64,000 bases of DNA. It comes from Monodelphis domestica (taxonomy: Eukaryota > Chordata > Mammalia > Didelphimorphia > Didelphidae). The DNA is taken from contig NC_077228.1 of NCBI RefSeq assembly GCF_027887165.1, forward strand, positions 108,140,043 to 108,204,042. Direction: 5' to 3'. Position 1 is the stretch's first letter. Each line of letters begins with the position of its first letter. The translations under genes and the position numbers were made by a program. This document shows, piece after piece, positions 24,885 through 36,700 of the stretch. Under the pieces are notes generated by a model. That model saw only the letters and a list, made by a program, of their open reading frames with translations. It made no database searches and was not told where the DNA came from.

Positions 24885-25080
24885 CAGGCACTACATTGAA
24901 TAAGAATATTTAGAGCTAGGAGAAACCTAAGGGATCAAGGTAACTTACTCATTTCATAGAAGAGTTAGCTAAGTCTCAGAGCCAGGATTATTGGTCTCCA
25001 TCTACATAACTACATAATGGTAGAGTCAAGGCTAGAAGAACCCAGTGAGGTCCTTTAACACTGAGGTCAGTGTTCTTTCC
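24885..25080 (-). mobile_element. MIR-like SINE fragment, minus strand
   Basis: ATTTCATAGAAGAGTTAGCTAAGTCTCAGAG...GGTAGAGTCAAGGCTAGAAG...AGTGTTCTTTCC is the reverse of a MIR-type element. Diverged. Confidence 0.45.
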
Positions 25081-26897
25081 AGTACATATACCTATTTCTT
25101 CCCAATGAGTCCTATCCCCCACATATCAAACATACAGGCACTGTACATAGGGAGAGAGAGGCTCTCCTTACTCTGTCACTTTCCACAGTCTACCCTGGAC
25201 CCTCATAGTAGCTTCCACTCCTTGGCCAATGTTCCAGCATGACCTACTAGCACAGAGTGTTCCTGTCATTCTATGAAACAAGTCAGAGGGACTCAGCCTT
25301 TAACATTCCTTCTGGGGAAGACTGGATGTTCTCCTCTCAAGGAGCAGGCCCTGGGGTGGAATGGGGTGTGGACACACAGGTGATGCCTTTTCCTGGAGAA
25401 AAGATGTGTCAGCTGGAGAATCAGTCTGGCTCTCCTGGGATAGGAGACATTCTATGCTCTACTGGGGGCTGGGGTTGACTCTTCTCCCCCTCCCCTTTCC
25501 ACTTTTCTTCTTGTATGTGGCTTTGCCCGAAAGTCAGGAGGCTGGTGAAACCAGCCTAATCCTTGGGAGGCTGTGTCTCTTGCTGAGGGAGGCCAAGCTT
25601 GTAGTCTTTTGCTACTGCTTTCTGGGAGTATCCAGTTAAGACAAGGCAAGTACCCTGGGACTATGGTCTTTGGATAGAAAAGATGTAGGGTTGTGGGGAG
25701 TGCATATGGGGTCCCCAGAAAAAGTTAGCCCTGTATTTGGATTTCTGGATTTGCAGATCACAGGAAGGGGGAATACTAGGTATGTACGACTGGGATACCA
25801 TGTATGAGTATGGGTGGCATCCCCAAGCAGTGGAACACTCTCCAAGCATGGCAGAAAAAATAAAGAGGGGGTGGTGTGTGTGGGTGTATGTGTGTGTATG
25901 TGTGTGTGTGTGTGCTTGAGAGAGGGGGAGGGAGACAGACAGACAGACAAACAGATTAAAACTGATGGTGCTTCAGGGAAAGTTTCTACCTTATTCTTTT
26001 CCTGTGTAGCAGCCTCTCCAGCCTTACCTTCACATTAATATAACAAGGTCTATGTCTGATTGTCATGGGCCAGATTTCCCTTTCCCTCCCTCTGCCTCAA
26101 CTGTGGGCACCTATTCTGTGTTGTTTGTTCCCTGTGCAGTTTGTGTATTTGCCACAGATAGAAAATTCCCAGAGTAGAGGGAATTCCTCTCAGCCACGAG
26201 ATTGGGCAAGATCATTTCTGAAGACTCTGGAAATTCTGCGAGTTTGTATGGGCAAGGTATCACTCCTACATGTTGGCAATTGTCCTATGTTTGAAGTGTC
26301 ATTAATGCATGAGGATACATTGTACACCCTGTGATATTCATGTGTACTTTGCAGCAGTATATGCTTCTCTCTGGTTCTGTGTGCATGTTCAGGTGTAATT
26401 CGTCAACGAGTGTTCCATCTGTAAGTGCTTGATCAGCTCAGTTGGATGTGCCAATGAACTTTCTGCTGCTGGGCAGCTGGTTATAGCCTTTGCTTAGACC
26501 AACTGGTTTGCAAATGCTTGCCCTTGGTTGCAAGGAGAGCTAAGTTAGAGTGTGGCAACAAACAGAGTCTGCTTTCCAAAGCCTTAGTCTAAGTAGGATG
26601 GCAAGGCTCCATCACTAGGTTGCCCTTTTGTTGGCCTTGACAGCTCATGAAACCAAGAAAATATTTCTTCATTGCTGGAATAATCAGCTCAAATGGCTCA
26701 TTGTACAGAGGAGGAAGGGACAATGCTACAATTAAGCTATTACAGGTGAGGAATGTGGAAACATGGATAGCAGTGGAAGCACTGGTATGACTTCTATGAG
26801 ACTCTTTACTGCTTTGGGGTGAAGAGAATCTGAATCACAAAATGTTAGATAAGAACCTTCAACAATTATTTCTACATATTATTGAAAAAAATTGGAG
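25081..26897. other. Unassigned flank 3' of the protease gene
   Basis: No gene, exon or clear transposon recognised apart from a TG-rich microsatellite at about 25872-25915. Short open frames here lack family matches or coding signs. Confidence 0.4.
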
Positions 26898-27028
26898 AAA
26901 GAAGGAAGGAAGGAAGGAAGGAAGGAAGGAAGGAAGGAAGGAAGGAAGGAAGGAAGGAAGGAAGGAAGGAAGGAAGGAAGGAAGGAAGGAAGGAAGGAAG
27001 GAAGGAAGGAAGGAAAGAAAGAAAGAAG
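26898..27028. repeat. (GAAG)n microsatellite
   Basis: About 30 near-perfect GAAG units ending in GAAA units. It produces spurious KEGR-repeat open frames. Confidence 0.98.
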
Positions 27029-27034
27029 CAGCTA

Positions 27035-27212
27035 TTGCAGGGAAGCTCAGTGGCCAGACCTGGAGATGGGAAGTCCGAGGTTCATATTTGGCTTCTGATA
27101 CATCCTAGCTGTGTGATCTTGGGCAAGTCATTTAATTCCAATTGCCTAGCCCCTGCCACTCTTATGTCTTGGAATTGATACTTAGTATTAATTCTCAGAC
27201 AGAAGGTAAGGG
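27035..27212 (+). mobile_element. tRNA-derived marsupial SINE
   Basis: Diverged copy with AAGCTCAGTGGCCAGACCTGG head, TGTGTGATCTTGGGCAAGTCA body and AGAAGGTAAGGG end. Confidence 0.85.
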
Positions 27213-27432
27213 AATAAAAGAAGAAGCTATTGCAATTGTAATTGCAATTATATAACAAAGAGTGATACATGTGTCTATTTGGATGTCAGAGTTTATGAGC
27301 CTATATGGATTTGTCTAAGATTATATAGCAGGACCACTGTCTTTTACATTCTGAAGAGACATTGCGCTTCTTCTAGTTCCTCCTACACCCCATTCTCATT
27401 TAAAAAACAGATCCAGATTTGAGTAATGAAAC

Positions 27433-27438
27433 TTTATT
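27433..27438 (-). promoter_or_regulatory. Polyadenylation signal AATAAA of the protease gene
   Basis: AATAAA on the minus strand about 140 nt after the TGA stop, giving a short 3' UTR. It is the first such hexamer after the stop. Confidence 0.75.
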
Positions 27439-27576
27439 CTATTATCAATTAAGGCAGAAGATTAACAGAGGTCTGCAGGATTCAAGAGGTTGATGGAGGG
27501 ACTTGCCTCTGTCCCAAGGACTGAAGCACAACAGGGAGAAAAAGTGGGATCCAACAGGGATGTGGGCAGAGACAGG

Positions 27577-27738
27577 TCAGACTGCCAAGGCAAAACCAAT
27601 GCGACTGTTGTTCCGGTCAAATTCCGTGTAGAACTTTCGGATGAAGATTGCTCCCAGGCGCCACAGAGGTCCTTCCAGGTTATCAACATCCTTGCCATAG
27701 AAGGCAACCTGGCACATTTCATGACTGCTGTCCTCATT
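27577..27738 (-). CDS. Aspartic protease exon 9: C-terminus and stop
   Basis: 162 nt including TGA. Cys343 completes disulfide 3. The C-terminal core [20 protein letters not shown] aligns with [20 protein letters not shown] of pepsin; the usual Gly-Asp is Gly-Ala here. The last sequon is N377-N-S. The protein ends GFALAV. Confidence 0.93.
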   Translation of the reverse strand, partial: NEDSSHEMCQVAFYGKDVDNLEGPLWRLGAIFIRKFYTEFDRNNSRIGFALAV

Positions 27739-30700
27739 CTACAAGGAGAGACTAGTATGGACTGATGCCCTTTAACAAACCTATATGGTCCTTCACCCCC
27801 TTTCTCTGATCCCAGCTTTTAGCAAATACTCAATTTAGCTCCTAGTTATGATAAAAATCACAGAATCTTGGCACTGGAAGGAAGAGGATGACAAGATTGG
27901 AAAGGCTCAGTTAGAAGGAAACTTAGAAGGCATCTAGTCCAACCTGAAGGAGAACTAATATGATATGCTTGACAAATGTCAGCCGGCCTTATGCCAAAAG
28001 CAATCTAGAAGAGAGGAACCCATTGCTTCCCGAGTCAGCCCATTCCACTAAGGGTTAGCTATTAGCATTAGATTGTTCTTTATATCAATCCTGCTAGTTA
28101 TAAGCTTTATTCAACCTCTTTAACCTTCTGCCCATCATTCCTATCTCTTCTCTCTGGAGTTAAACAAAAACACCAATTCTTCTTCCTCCTGTTAGCCCTT
28201 CAAGCATATAAAGGTAATGATCACTTCCTCCACCATAACTCCACCACCAGCTCTCCCCACAAACTCTTCTCTAAGCCAGACATCCCCAGTATCCTAAACT
28301 GATCTTTTGTACCACCCTGTTTGTCCTCCTCTGGGGAATCTGTTCTTCCACAAATGTGGTACCCAGGACTAAATGTAGCATCCCTGATATTCTGATCAGG
28401 ACAGAATGGAGCAGGGCTAATACCTGCCTTCACACTGTAGCCTAAAATGGAATCAGCTCCCCCAACCCCATCACCCTGTTGACTGATTCTGGGTGTACAG
28501 GACACTGAATCTTTCTGAATTTTTTGTCAAACTACCTTCTATCTACCTCTACCCATTTACTTGGGAAATTAATATTTGGAACCTGTATGAAAAACTTTAC
28601 ATTTATCTCTATTATTTCCTGAGTCTCAGGGTTATCCATTTCAGAGGTCCCAAACTCACTGCTGTGGACCACATATAAAGACCCCAGTGCGACCTGAACT
28701 GGATTAAAATGTAATTAGGAAGAAGCTAGGTATCTCAGTGGATAAACAGCCAGGCCTGGAGATGAGAAGCCCTGGGTTCAAATGTGGTCTCAGACACTTC
28801 CTAATTCTGAGAGCCTGGGTGAGTCATTTAACCCCCATTGCCTATCTCTTGTCAGTCTTCTGCCTTGGAACCAATACAGAGTATTTATCCTAAAACAAAG
28901 AGTAAAGTTGTTGTGTTTTTTTAAATGTAATTGGAGGTGCCTACATGACTCAATGGATTAAGAGTCAGGTCTGGAGATGGGAGGTCCTGAATTCATGACA
29001 CTTCCTAGCTTTGTGACCCTAGGGAAGTCACTTAACACCCATTGCATAGACCAGATTACTCTCCAGTCTTGGGACCAATATACAGTATTGGTAAAAATTT
29101 TGGATGAATTAAAAAAAATACAATTGGGGGCAGCTAAGTAGCTCAATGGACAGTGAGCCAGGCCTAGATGTGGGTGGTCCTGAGCTCAAATGTGGCCTAA
29201 GATCTTCCTAGGCAAGTCCATTCACCCTGATTCTAAGACAGAAGGTAAATGTTTTCTTTTTTTTTAATGTTATTAGGAAATATTTAACAAAATAAATAAA
29301 TGCACAATATAATAGACAATGCTAATTTGTAATTTTTAAGTCAATATGAGTCCCATAGGAATCCTTATTGTTTAAACTGGATACCACTGAATTAGTCCAA
29401 TTCCCTGTCCATTTCCAGACAATAAAAACTCTTTTTGTTGGTTCCTTCTTTCTGATGACTGTTTAGCTTCTTTGAGATGTGCTCACATTTTCCTTTCCTA
29501 ACACTTATTCCTTCATCAAACACTAAATGCCTACTATTATACTTTCCCAGAGACCTTTGCTTTTATGGCATTTGTCTCCTTCTTCATCTAACCATCTTTT
29601 CAGACCCCTGTAGAGCTCTCCCACCTTGGCTTCTCTCTTCCCCATAAATCTCACTGTCTTCCCATTTCCTTTCAACCTGTTAAATTCAGACAATGCTATT
29701 CATTAAATGTTTTTTTTTTGTTAACTGTAACCTTCTCTCTTAGAATAGATAAGGCAGAAGAGCAGTAAGAGCCAGGCAAAAAGGGTTAAATAACTTGCTC
29801 AGAGTTACATAGTTAGGAAGTGTCAGAGGCTAGATCTGAACTGAGGTGCTCCCAATTCCAGGCTTGGTGCTCTATCCTTTGTGCTACCTAGCTGTCCCCT
29901 GCTGTTCATTTCTGATGATCAATCCCCCACTCCATACCCCACTGATGGTCCCCTCTTAGCAGGTAGCCACCAAGAAAATTCCCAGCCTAAAGCTATCTCA
30001 ACTAATGAGAACAAATGTCAAGTGCTTTATCACTCTTAAAGAGACATATGTCTCATTATTTCCTATCACTTCCCCCAGGATGGGAAATACAAATCCTCTC
30101 CAGAAATACACATCTGTCTTTCTTCTAGTTGGGATGGGAAAAGGTCTGAACACTAAGGCCCAGGAGGAAATAGAAACTAGAGTGACTGACCCTGTCAGGA
30201 AGAAGACTGCCTCTACACTCTTAACCAGGGACATCTTTGGGCAGATCTGCTTTCCTGAACAGGTCTTCTCCTTCACCCCAGCCTCACAATTCTTTGGTAC
30301 CTGGGTTACCCTAGGAGCTGGAGGTGGCTTAGACTAGTTTTAATTGAGCCATTGACATTTCAGAAGTTTTTGAAGCTGTCCCTTCGTGAAGCTCTTAGTA
30401 ATAATCATCATCAATAAAAATATAATAGATGCTTAATATTATGAAATATAAGTACTAAGTACCTTTCCAAAGTACTTCAAGGCTCAGATATTCTGTGAGG
30501 TAGCTAATGAAAGCATTATTTTCATCACTTTATATTATGAGGAAATCAGGGGAGTTTAGGATGTTAAAGAACTTGCCCAGAATCAAAGATCGACAATCTT
30601 TCTACCCCACCATTGTCTTGGTTCTCTTGCCCTGCCATATGTATAGCCTTAATCTCTGGGAAAGAAAACTATTTAAAAGAATCTGTTTTTTTCTCATTTT

Positions 30701-33700
30701 AAATTCTTACCTTGTGTCTTAGAATCAACACTGTGCATTGGTTCCAAGGCAGAAGAATGATAAGGGTTAGGCAATGAGGATTAAGTGACTTGCCCAGGGT
30801 CAGCCAGCAGAAAGTGTCTGACACCAGATTTGAACCCCGGACCTCCCATCCCTAGGCCTGGATCTCCATCCACTGAGATACCCAGCTGTCCCCCACCCCC
30901 CAGAGTCCTCATACTACTGGAGAAGACATAACACACCTAGATGAACAGATGCAAGATAATTTGAGAAGAGAACACTTACAATTGGAGAGGAAAAGGAAAA
31001 GTTTCTCTTGGGAAATTGTACTTGAGGTGAGCTCTAAATGAAGGCAAGAAGTCTAAAAGGTGGAATTGGAAAGAGTCAGAATTCTAGCCATGGGAGATGG
31101 AGTCTGCAAAAGCATGAGATGGATCTTGGAGTTTCCAGTTTGGCTGAATCATAGAGTTGGTCCAGAAGTGAACTATGCACTTATATTGGAAATGATAGGT
31201 GGGAGTCAAACTGAGAAGCCTGCATTTTATTAGAGAGGCAGTATGGTAAGCTATAAGGTTGATATAAGGCATGATAAATGCGAATATCCTAGAAGATGTA
31301 GGGAGATAGTGGAGCTTTTTGTGCAAAAACATGGCTGAGACAGAGCTATGCCTTAGGAATATTACTTCTGTAGTGGTGAATAACATTGGAGAAGGATGAG
31401 GCTAGAAACAAAGAGATCAATTAAAGGCTTTTGTAGAACAGATATTAAAAAAACAGAAGGGAAAAATAAATTGGAAACAAAAATCCTGAAACAATAATGA
31501 ATAAAACTAAAAGCTGAAGACAAATAAAATTAATAAACTCGTAGCTAACCTGATTAAAAAGAGAGTAAAAATCAAATCAATAAGGTAACAAATGAAGAAG
31601 GCCAAATCACAGCAAAATCAATGGAAATAAAAAGAATCATCAGAATACAATGTGCACAGTTGTATGTTAACAAAACTGAAAACACAAGAGAAATAGAAGA
31701 ATGCCTTCAAAAATATAAAATAACCACACTTTCAGAAGACCTTACAGAGTTACATAACCCCATCTCAGAAAAGGAAATAAAATTATCTATTACTACACTA
31801 AAAAAAGGGGCGGGGGAAACTCTCCTGGTTCTGATGAATTCACAGGAGAATTCATTAAAACTTTTTTTCTAAAGCTTACCTTCTATCTTAGAATAAGTAC
31901 CTGTTTCAAGGCAGAAGAACAGTAAGGTCTAGGCATAAGTGACTTATCCATGTTCACACAATATGAAGTGTATAAGGTCAGATTTGAACCCGTCTTCCCA
32001 ACTCCAGATGTGGCACTCTATCCACTGAGTCACCTAGCTGCTCTGAACTCTATAAACCTTTTAAAGAATATTTGATACCCATACTTTACAAATTATCCCC
32101 AATAATCAAGAAAGAGAGCACCCTACCAGAATCCTCTTGTGAAACAAATGAAGTCTTAATACCTAAATTAGGGAAAGGCAAAACAAAGAAAATCACAAGA
32201 CAATATCATTAATAAACATTGACTCAAATATATTAAATAAAATCAATTTCAGAGATTTCTCAAAGAAATCCTTCAAAGTGTGTTTTATACCATGGATGGA
32301 AGGGTGGTCCAATATTATAAAAATAATCACATAATTAGTAGTAATGATGATGACGACTAACATTTATATACTGTTTACTCTATGTCAGGTACTATGATAA
32401 GCACTTGACATCTCACAATAACCCTGTGAGGGAGGAGCTATTATTATCCCTATTTTATGGATTAGTTTGTACTTTCAATGCTATAAAAATCAAATTACTA
32501 AGGTGTAAGAGCAGCTTGCAAATGAAAAGATGGAACATTGGAAGAAAGGATGATTGATAGCAAAGAGCATTGGTAGCAGAGGATGATGGGAGAGGAGAAC
32601 AGACCTAGAAGAGCTCCAAGAAGAACTCTGGGCTGTTGAGCTGGGATCTTGAGGAGGCAGGAAACACTTTTCCTTGCTGGAGATCTTGTCAAGAGCCAAC
32701 TGAAGATTTTCCTGTGACTAGCCCTGGGACTTCACCTGAAGAGCATTTCTACATCATAGTATATCAAATAACATCTATCAAGAGTGTCAGGTCTCTTTGG
32801 ACTTATGAGGGTTTTGGACTCTTGGCCAGAGAGCCTGACTCTCTCTCCCTACCTATTGCATTTCCTCTATTATTCCTTGACCCTTCTAATATTTAATTTA
32901 GCATGAGAAAGAATGAGAAGGGAAGGTGAAACTCTGTCTGGCTTTGAAGCTGACAGAGTGAAGGACCTATTGGGACATACAGCATAGGGACCCCTCTACC
33001 CTCTACCCAACTGCTCACTATCTTAATATCCTACACCTATTCAACTTCTTGACCAGTCAACTATCAGCAAAGAGGAATTATTCAAAGGAGCTTGAAGGAA
33101 GCAACTCAATGAGGCTACTGATCAGCCAAAGCTGAGTGTTGATCTAGATCCCTCCCCTGATGACTCATCAGACTTGGGGAGGCTTATCTTCTTGGCCAGT
33201 TGATGTATGGGAATTTGGGGGTTCCTCTTACATAAACAGATAGGGGAGACTTCCCTTTAACTCCCTATCATCTATTACTACAGGGGAACCCCAGATTCGA
33301 GAGTAACACCCCTTGTTATCACAGCCCAGAAAGAGTGAGTGAGCAGAATAGGAGTCAATCCACCTGGACTTCTACCCTCCTTCACTCTTGTTCACCAATT
33401 GTAGCCTCCTTTAGCTCCTCCAGACCATCAAATATCATCCCCAAAGAAGAATCAGTTACAGTTTCATAAATAGTCATTACAAAAGGTCATCCTTTACAGA
33501 ACTTAATAAAATAATAACAATCTACTTGAATAAAAAAGTCATGAATGGATTTGAGGAAAACTCTCTTTTTTATAAAACCTGGAAAGCAAACTGACAGAAG
33601 TTGAATTTAGACCAACACCTTACACCACATTCCATAATAGATTCTAAAAGGATATGTGAACTTAATATTAAAGATGCCCCAAATAAAAATAGCATAAAAA

Positions 33701-36700
33701 TTAGAAGAGAAACACCATATACTTCTCATGGCTATGGGTAGGAGATTTGGTCTCAATCAAAAAAGAGATAAAGACAGTTACAAATATAAAATAGATAACA
33801 TTGATTTCTTGAAACTGAAAATTCTTCTGTACAGCCATTAATATATAGAGAATAATCAAATCTGTCCTCAGATGCTTCCTAGCTGCATGACTCTGGGCAA
33901 GTCACTTAACCATAATTTCCTAGCCCATACTACTTTTCTCCCTTGGAATCACTTCTTAGTATTTTAAGATAGAAAATGAGGGTTTGATATATATACATAT
34001 ACATATATATGAATAAAGGAATTAATTGAATGGGAAAAAATTCTTTGATAAGAATTATATGAACCTTTAATATATAAACAGAAAACTAATAGCCATCCCC
34101 CAATAGATAAATGGTCAGAGGAGTTGAACAAACAGTTCTTTAAAGAATGGCAAATTATTTACAACTATATGAAAAACTGCTCCAAATCATTAATAATAAG
34201 ATAAATGGACATAAAAAACCATAAGGTTTCGCCTCACATCCTGCAATGTGGCAAAAATTACAAAAAACAAAAATGACAATGGTCAATGTGAAAGGAGTTG
34301 TACAGAGCTGCTACATTGTTGGTAGAACTGTGAAATGGTACATCCATATTGGAAAGCAGTTTGGAATTATTCAAAGAAAGTGACTAAAACATCTATATTC
34401 TTTCTACCAGAAGCTATATTTTTGGGTTTATACTCCAGCGAAGTCATCAATGTGAAAATAATCCCCATATACAGGTATCCTTTCCCCATTGTGGTCCTGA
34501 TATATCACATGTCAGTCTAAGAAAATAAATGGAAATTTGGGGGAAGTTTTGCAGAAGTCATACACAACATGGGAAAGCCAAGAGATGTCATAGAAAAAAA
34601 TTTAGAAACTGAGAAATGCATAGAATATATGTATTGTATTGTATAATATTGACGTAATCTTAATACTATAAAGATCCAGACCTGGAGTCAGGAGGACGGA
34701 CCTTTTTGACTTCATATACTTCCTAGCTATGTGATCCTGGGAAAGTCACTTAACCCTATTTACCTCACCTTTAACCTTTGGTCTTAGAGTTGTTATTAAG
34801 ATAGAAAATAGGGGGAAGCTGAGTGGCTCAGTGTATTGAGAACCAGGTCTAGAGACAGGGGGTCCTACGTTCAAATCTGGCCTCAGCTACTTCCTAGCTG
34901 TGTGACCCTGGGCAAGTCACTTGACCCCCATTGCCTATCCCTTACCACTCTTCTATCTTGGAACCAATACACAGTATTGATTCCAAGATGGGAGATAAAA
35001 GCTTAAAAAAAGACATAAAATAAATGTTAAAAAGGTGACAACATTATAAAGATCAAACAGGCTTAAAAGCAGACAAATGAGAGGATACCCCCAATCACTA
35101 GGATAATAAAAAACATTTCATAAACCTTAATGTACTATAAAGACAAGAATATTGATTATAATTGAGCCTACAGGATCTTAGATCAGAGAATATACAGAAA
35201 GAGTGGTGGTTCAGTGGATAGAGTGCTAGTACTGAAATCAGGAAAACCTGAGTTAAAATTCAGTCTCAGATACTCATTAGCTCTGTGACCCTGGACAAGA
35301 GAGAGAGAGACAGAAAGATAGAGACTGAGAGAAAGAAAACAGAGGCAGAGAGACTGATAGAGAAACAGAAAGAAAATGATCCAGAAGCTTACCTGTAAGA
35401 CATAGTCGGAAGCTTGGAGTGTGAAAGTCTTGCCATCAAAGGTGAAGGAGATATCTGGGAGCCTCTTTTTCTGGTTACATTTTACAAAATACTGTGGGCA
35501 GAAAGAGTCCCAAAGCCTGTGTGAGTTCCAGGCATTCTAGACCTCACATGTGCACAGATCAGTAAGGAAGGGCTGAAGTGTCATCTGGGTGCCCTTTCTT
35601 AGTGTTAGTCCAGGTTCCTTTTACACAGTCAGAATAGAAAGTAGCCGCAGATGTCATTGAGTTTTGCCTGCCTCTATAGGGGCAGGGAGGGGAGAGACTA
35701 TTGGGCCTGGAGTCAGGAAGACTCATCTTCCTGAATGTGGTCTCAGATACTTACTAGCTCTGTGATCCCAGAAAAGTGACTTCAACCTGTTGACCTCAGT
35801 TTCCTCGACTATAAAATGAGCTGGAGAAGGAAATGGCAAAACCACTCCAGAAGCTTTGCTAAGAAAACCCCACATGGGATCATGAAGATTTGGACAGGAC
35901 TGGTGAAGACTAAGCAACTGCCTCTATAGCACTGGTGTCAAACAGAAAAGTCTATTTCGTTAAACATTTCTTTTCAACATTTGCCAGCTTCCATCTCCAG
36001 CATAGGCATCAGGTGATTATCAAATGATCACTTGCTCCCTCAGGTAATAGGGGATTCATTTTCCACTGAGGCAGTCCAAAGTAGAATGGCACTTAGGGGA
36101 AGCCCTCATTTTTAGGACATTTTTTCATAGATTGAGCTGAAATCTGGCTTGACTACTTCCACTCCTTGCTCTTAGCTATGGCCCTCTGGGGACAAGTAGA
36201 ACTAATTTTTATTTCTCTCCTTGTTGATAATCCTTCGAATAAATATATGTGATTATTTATATTATATATACATTTTTATTGTAAATTCCCCTATTCCAAT
36301 AGCTGGATATATTAGAGGCAGATTTGACTCTATCTCAGGGCGAATTTTCTAGCAGTTGAACTTTTGGTTGTTGTTCAGTTGCATCCAACTCATCATGACC
36401 TGGTATGTGGTTTTCTTGGCAAGTACAGGAGTGGTTTCACATTTCCTTCTCCAGTGGATTAGGCAAACAGAATTAAGTGACTTGTCCAAGGTCACACAGC
36501 TAATAAGTGTCTGGGGCTGAATTTGAACTCAAATCTTTCTGATTCCAGCACTCTATGCATTGAGCTGCCTCAATGGTGCCAATAGTCCAATTTTATAGAA
36601 ATAAATAGAAATACCTATCTTGTGTAAGGTGGTGAGCTCCCTATCAGTGGAAATGTTCCAACAGAAGCTGGATGGATACCTGTAAAGAATGCTGTGCAGG

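Noticed and set aside
26842-27178. Open frames encoding long KEGR repeats
   Set aside because: They are translations of the (GAAG)n microsatellite, open in every frame of a 4-bp repeat that lacks stops.
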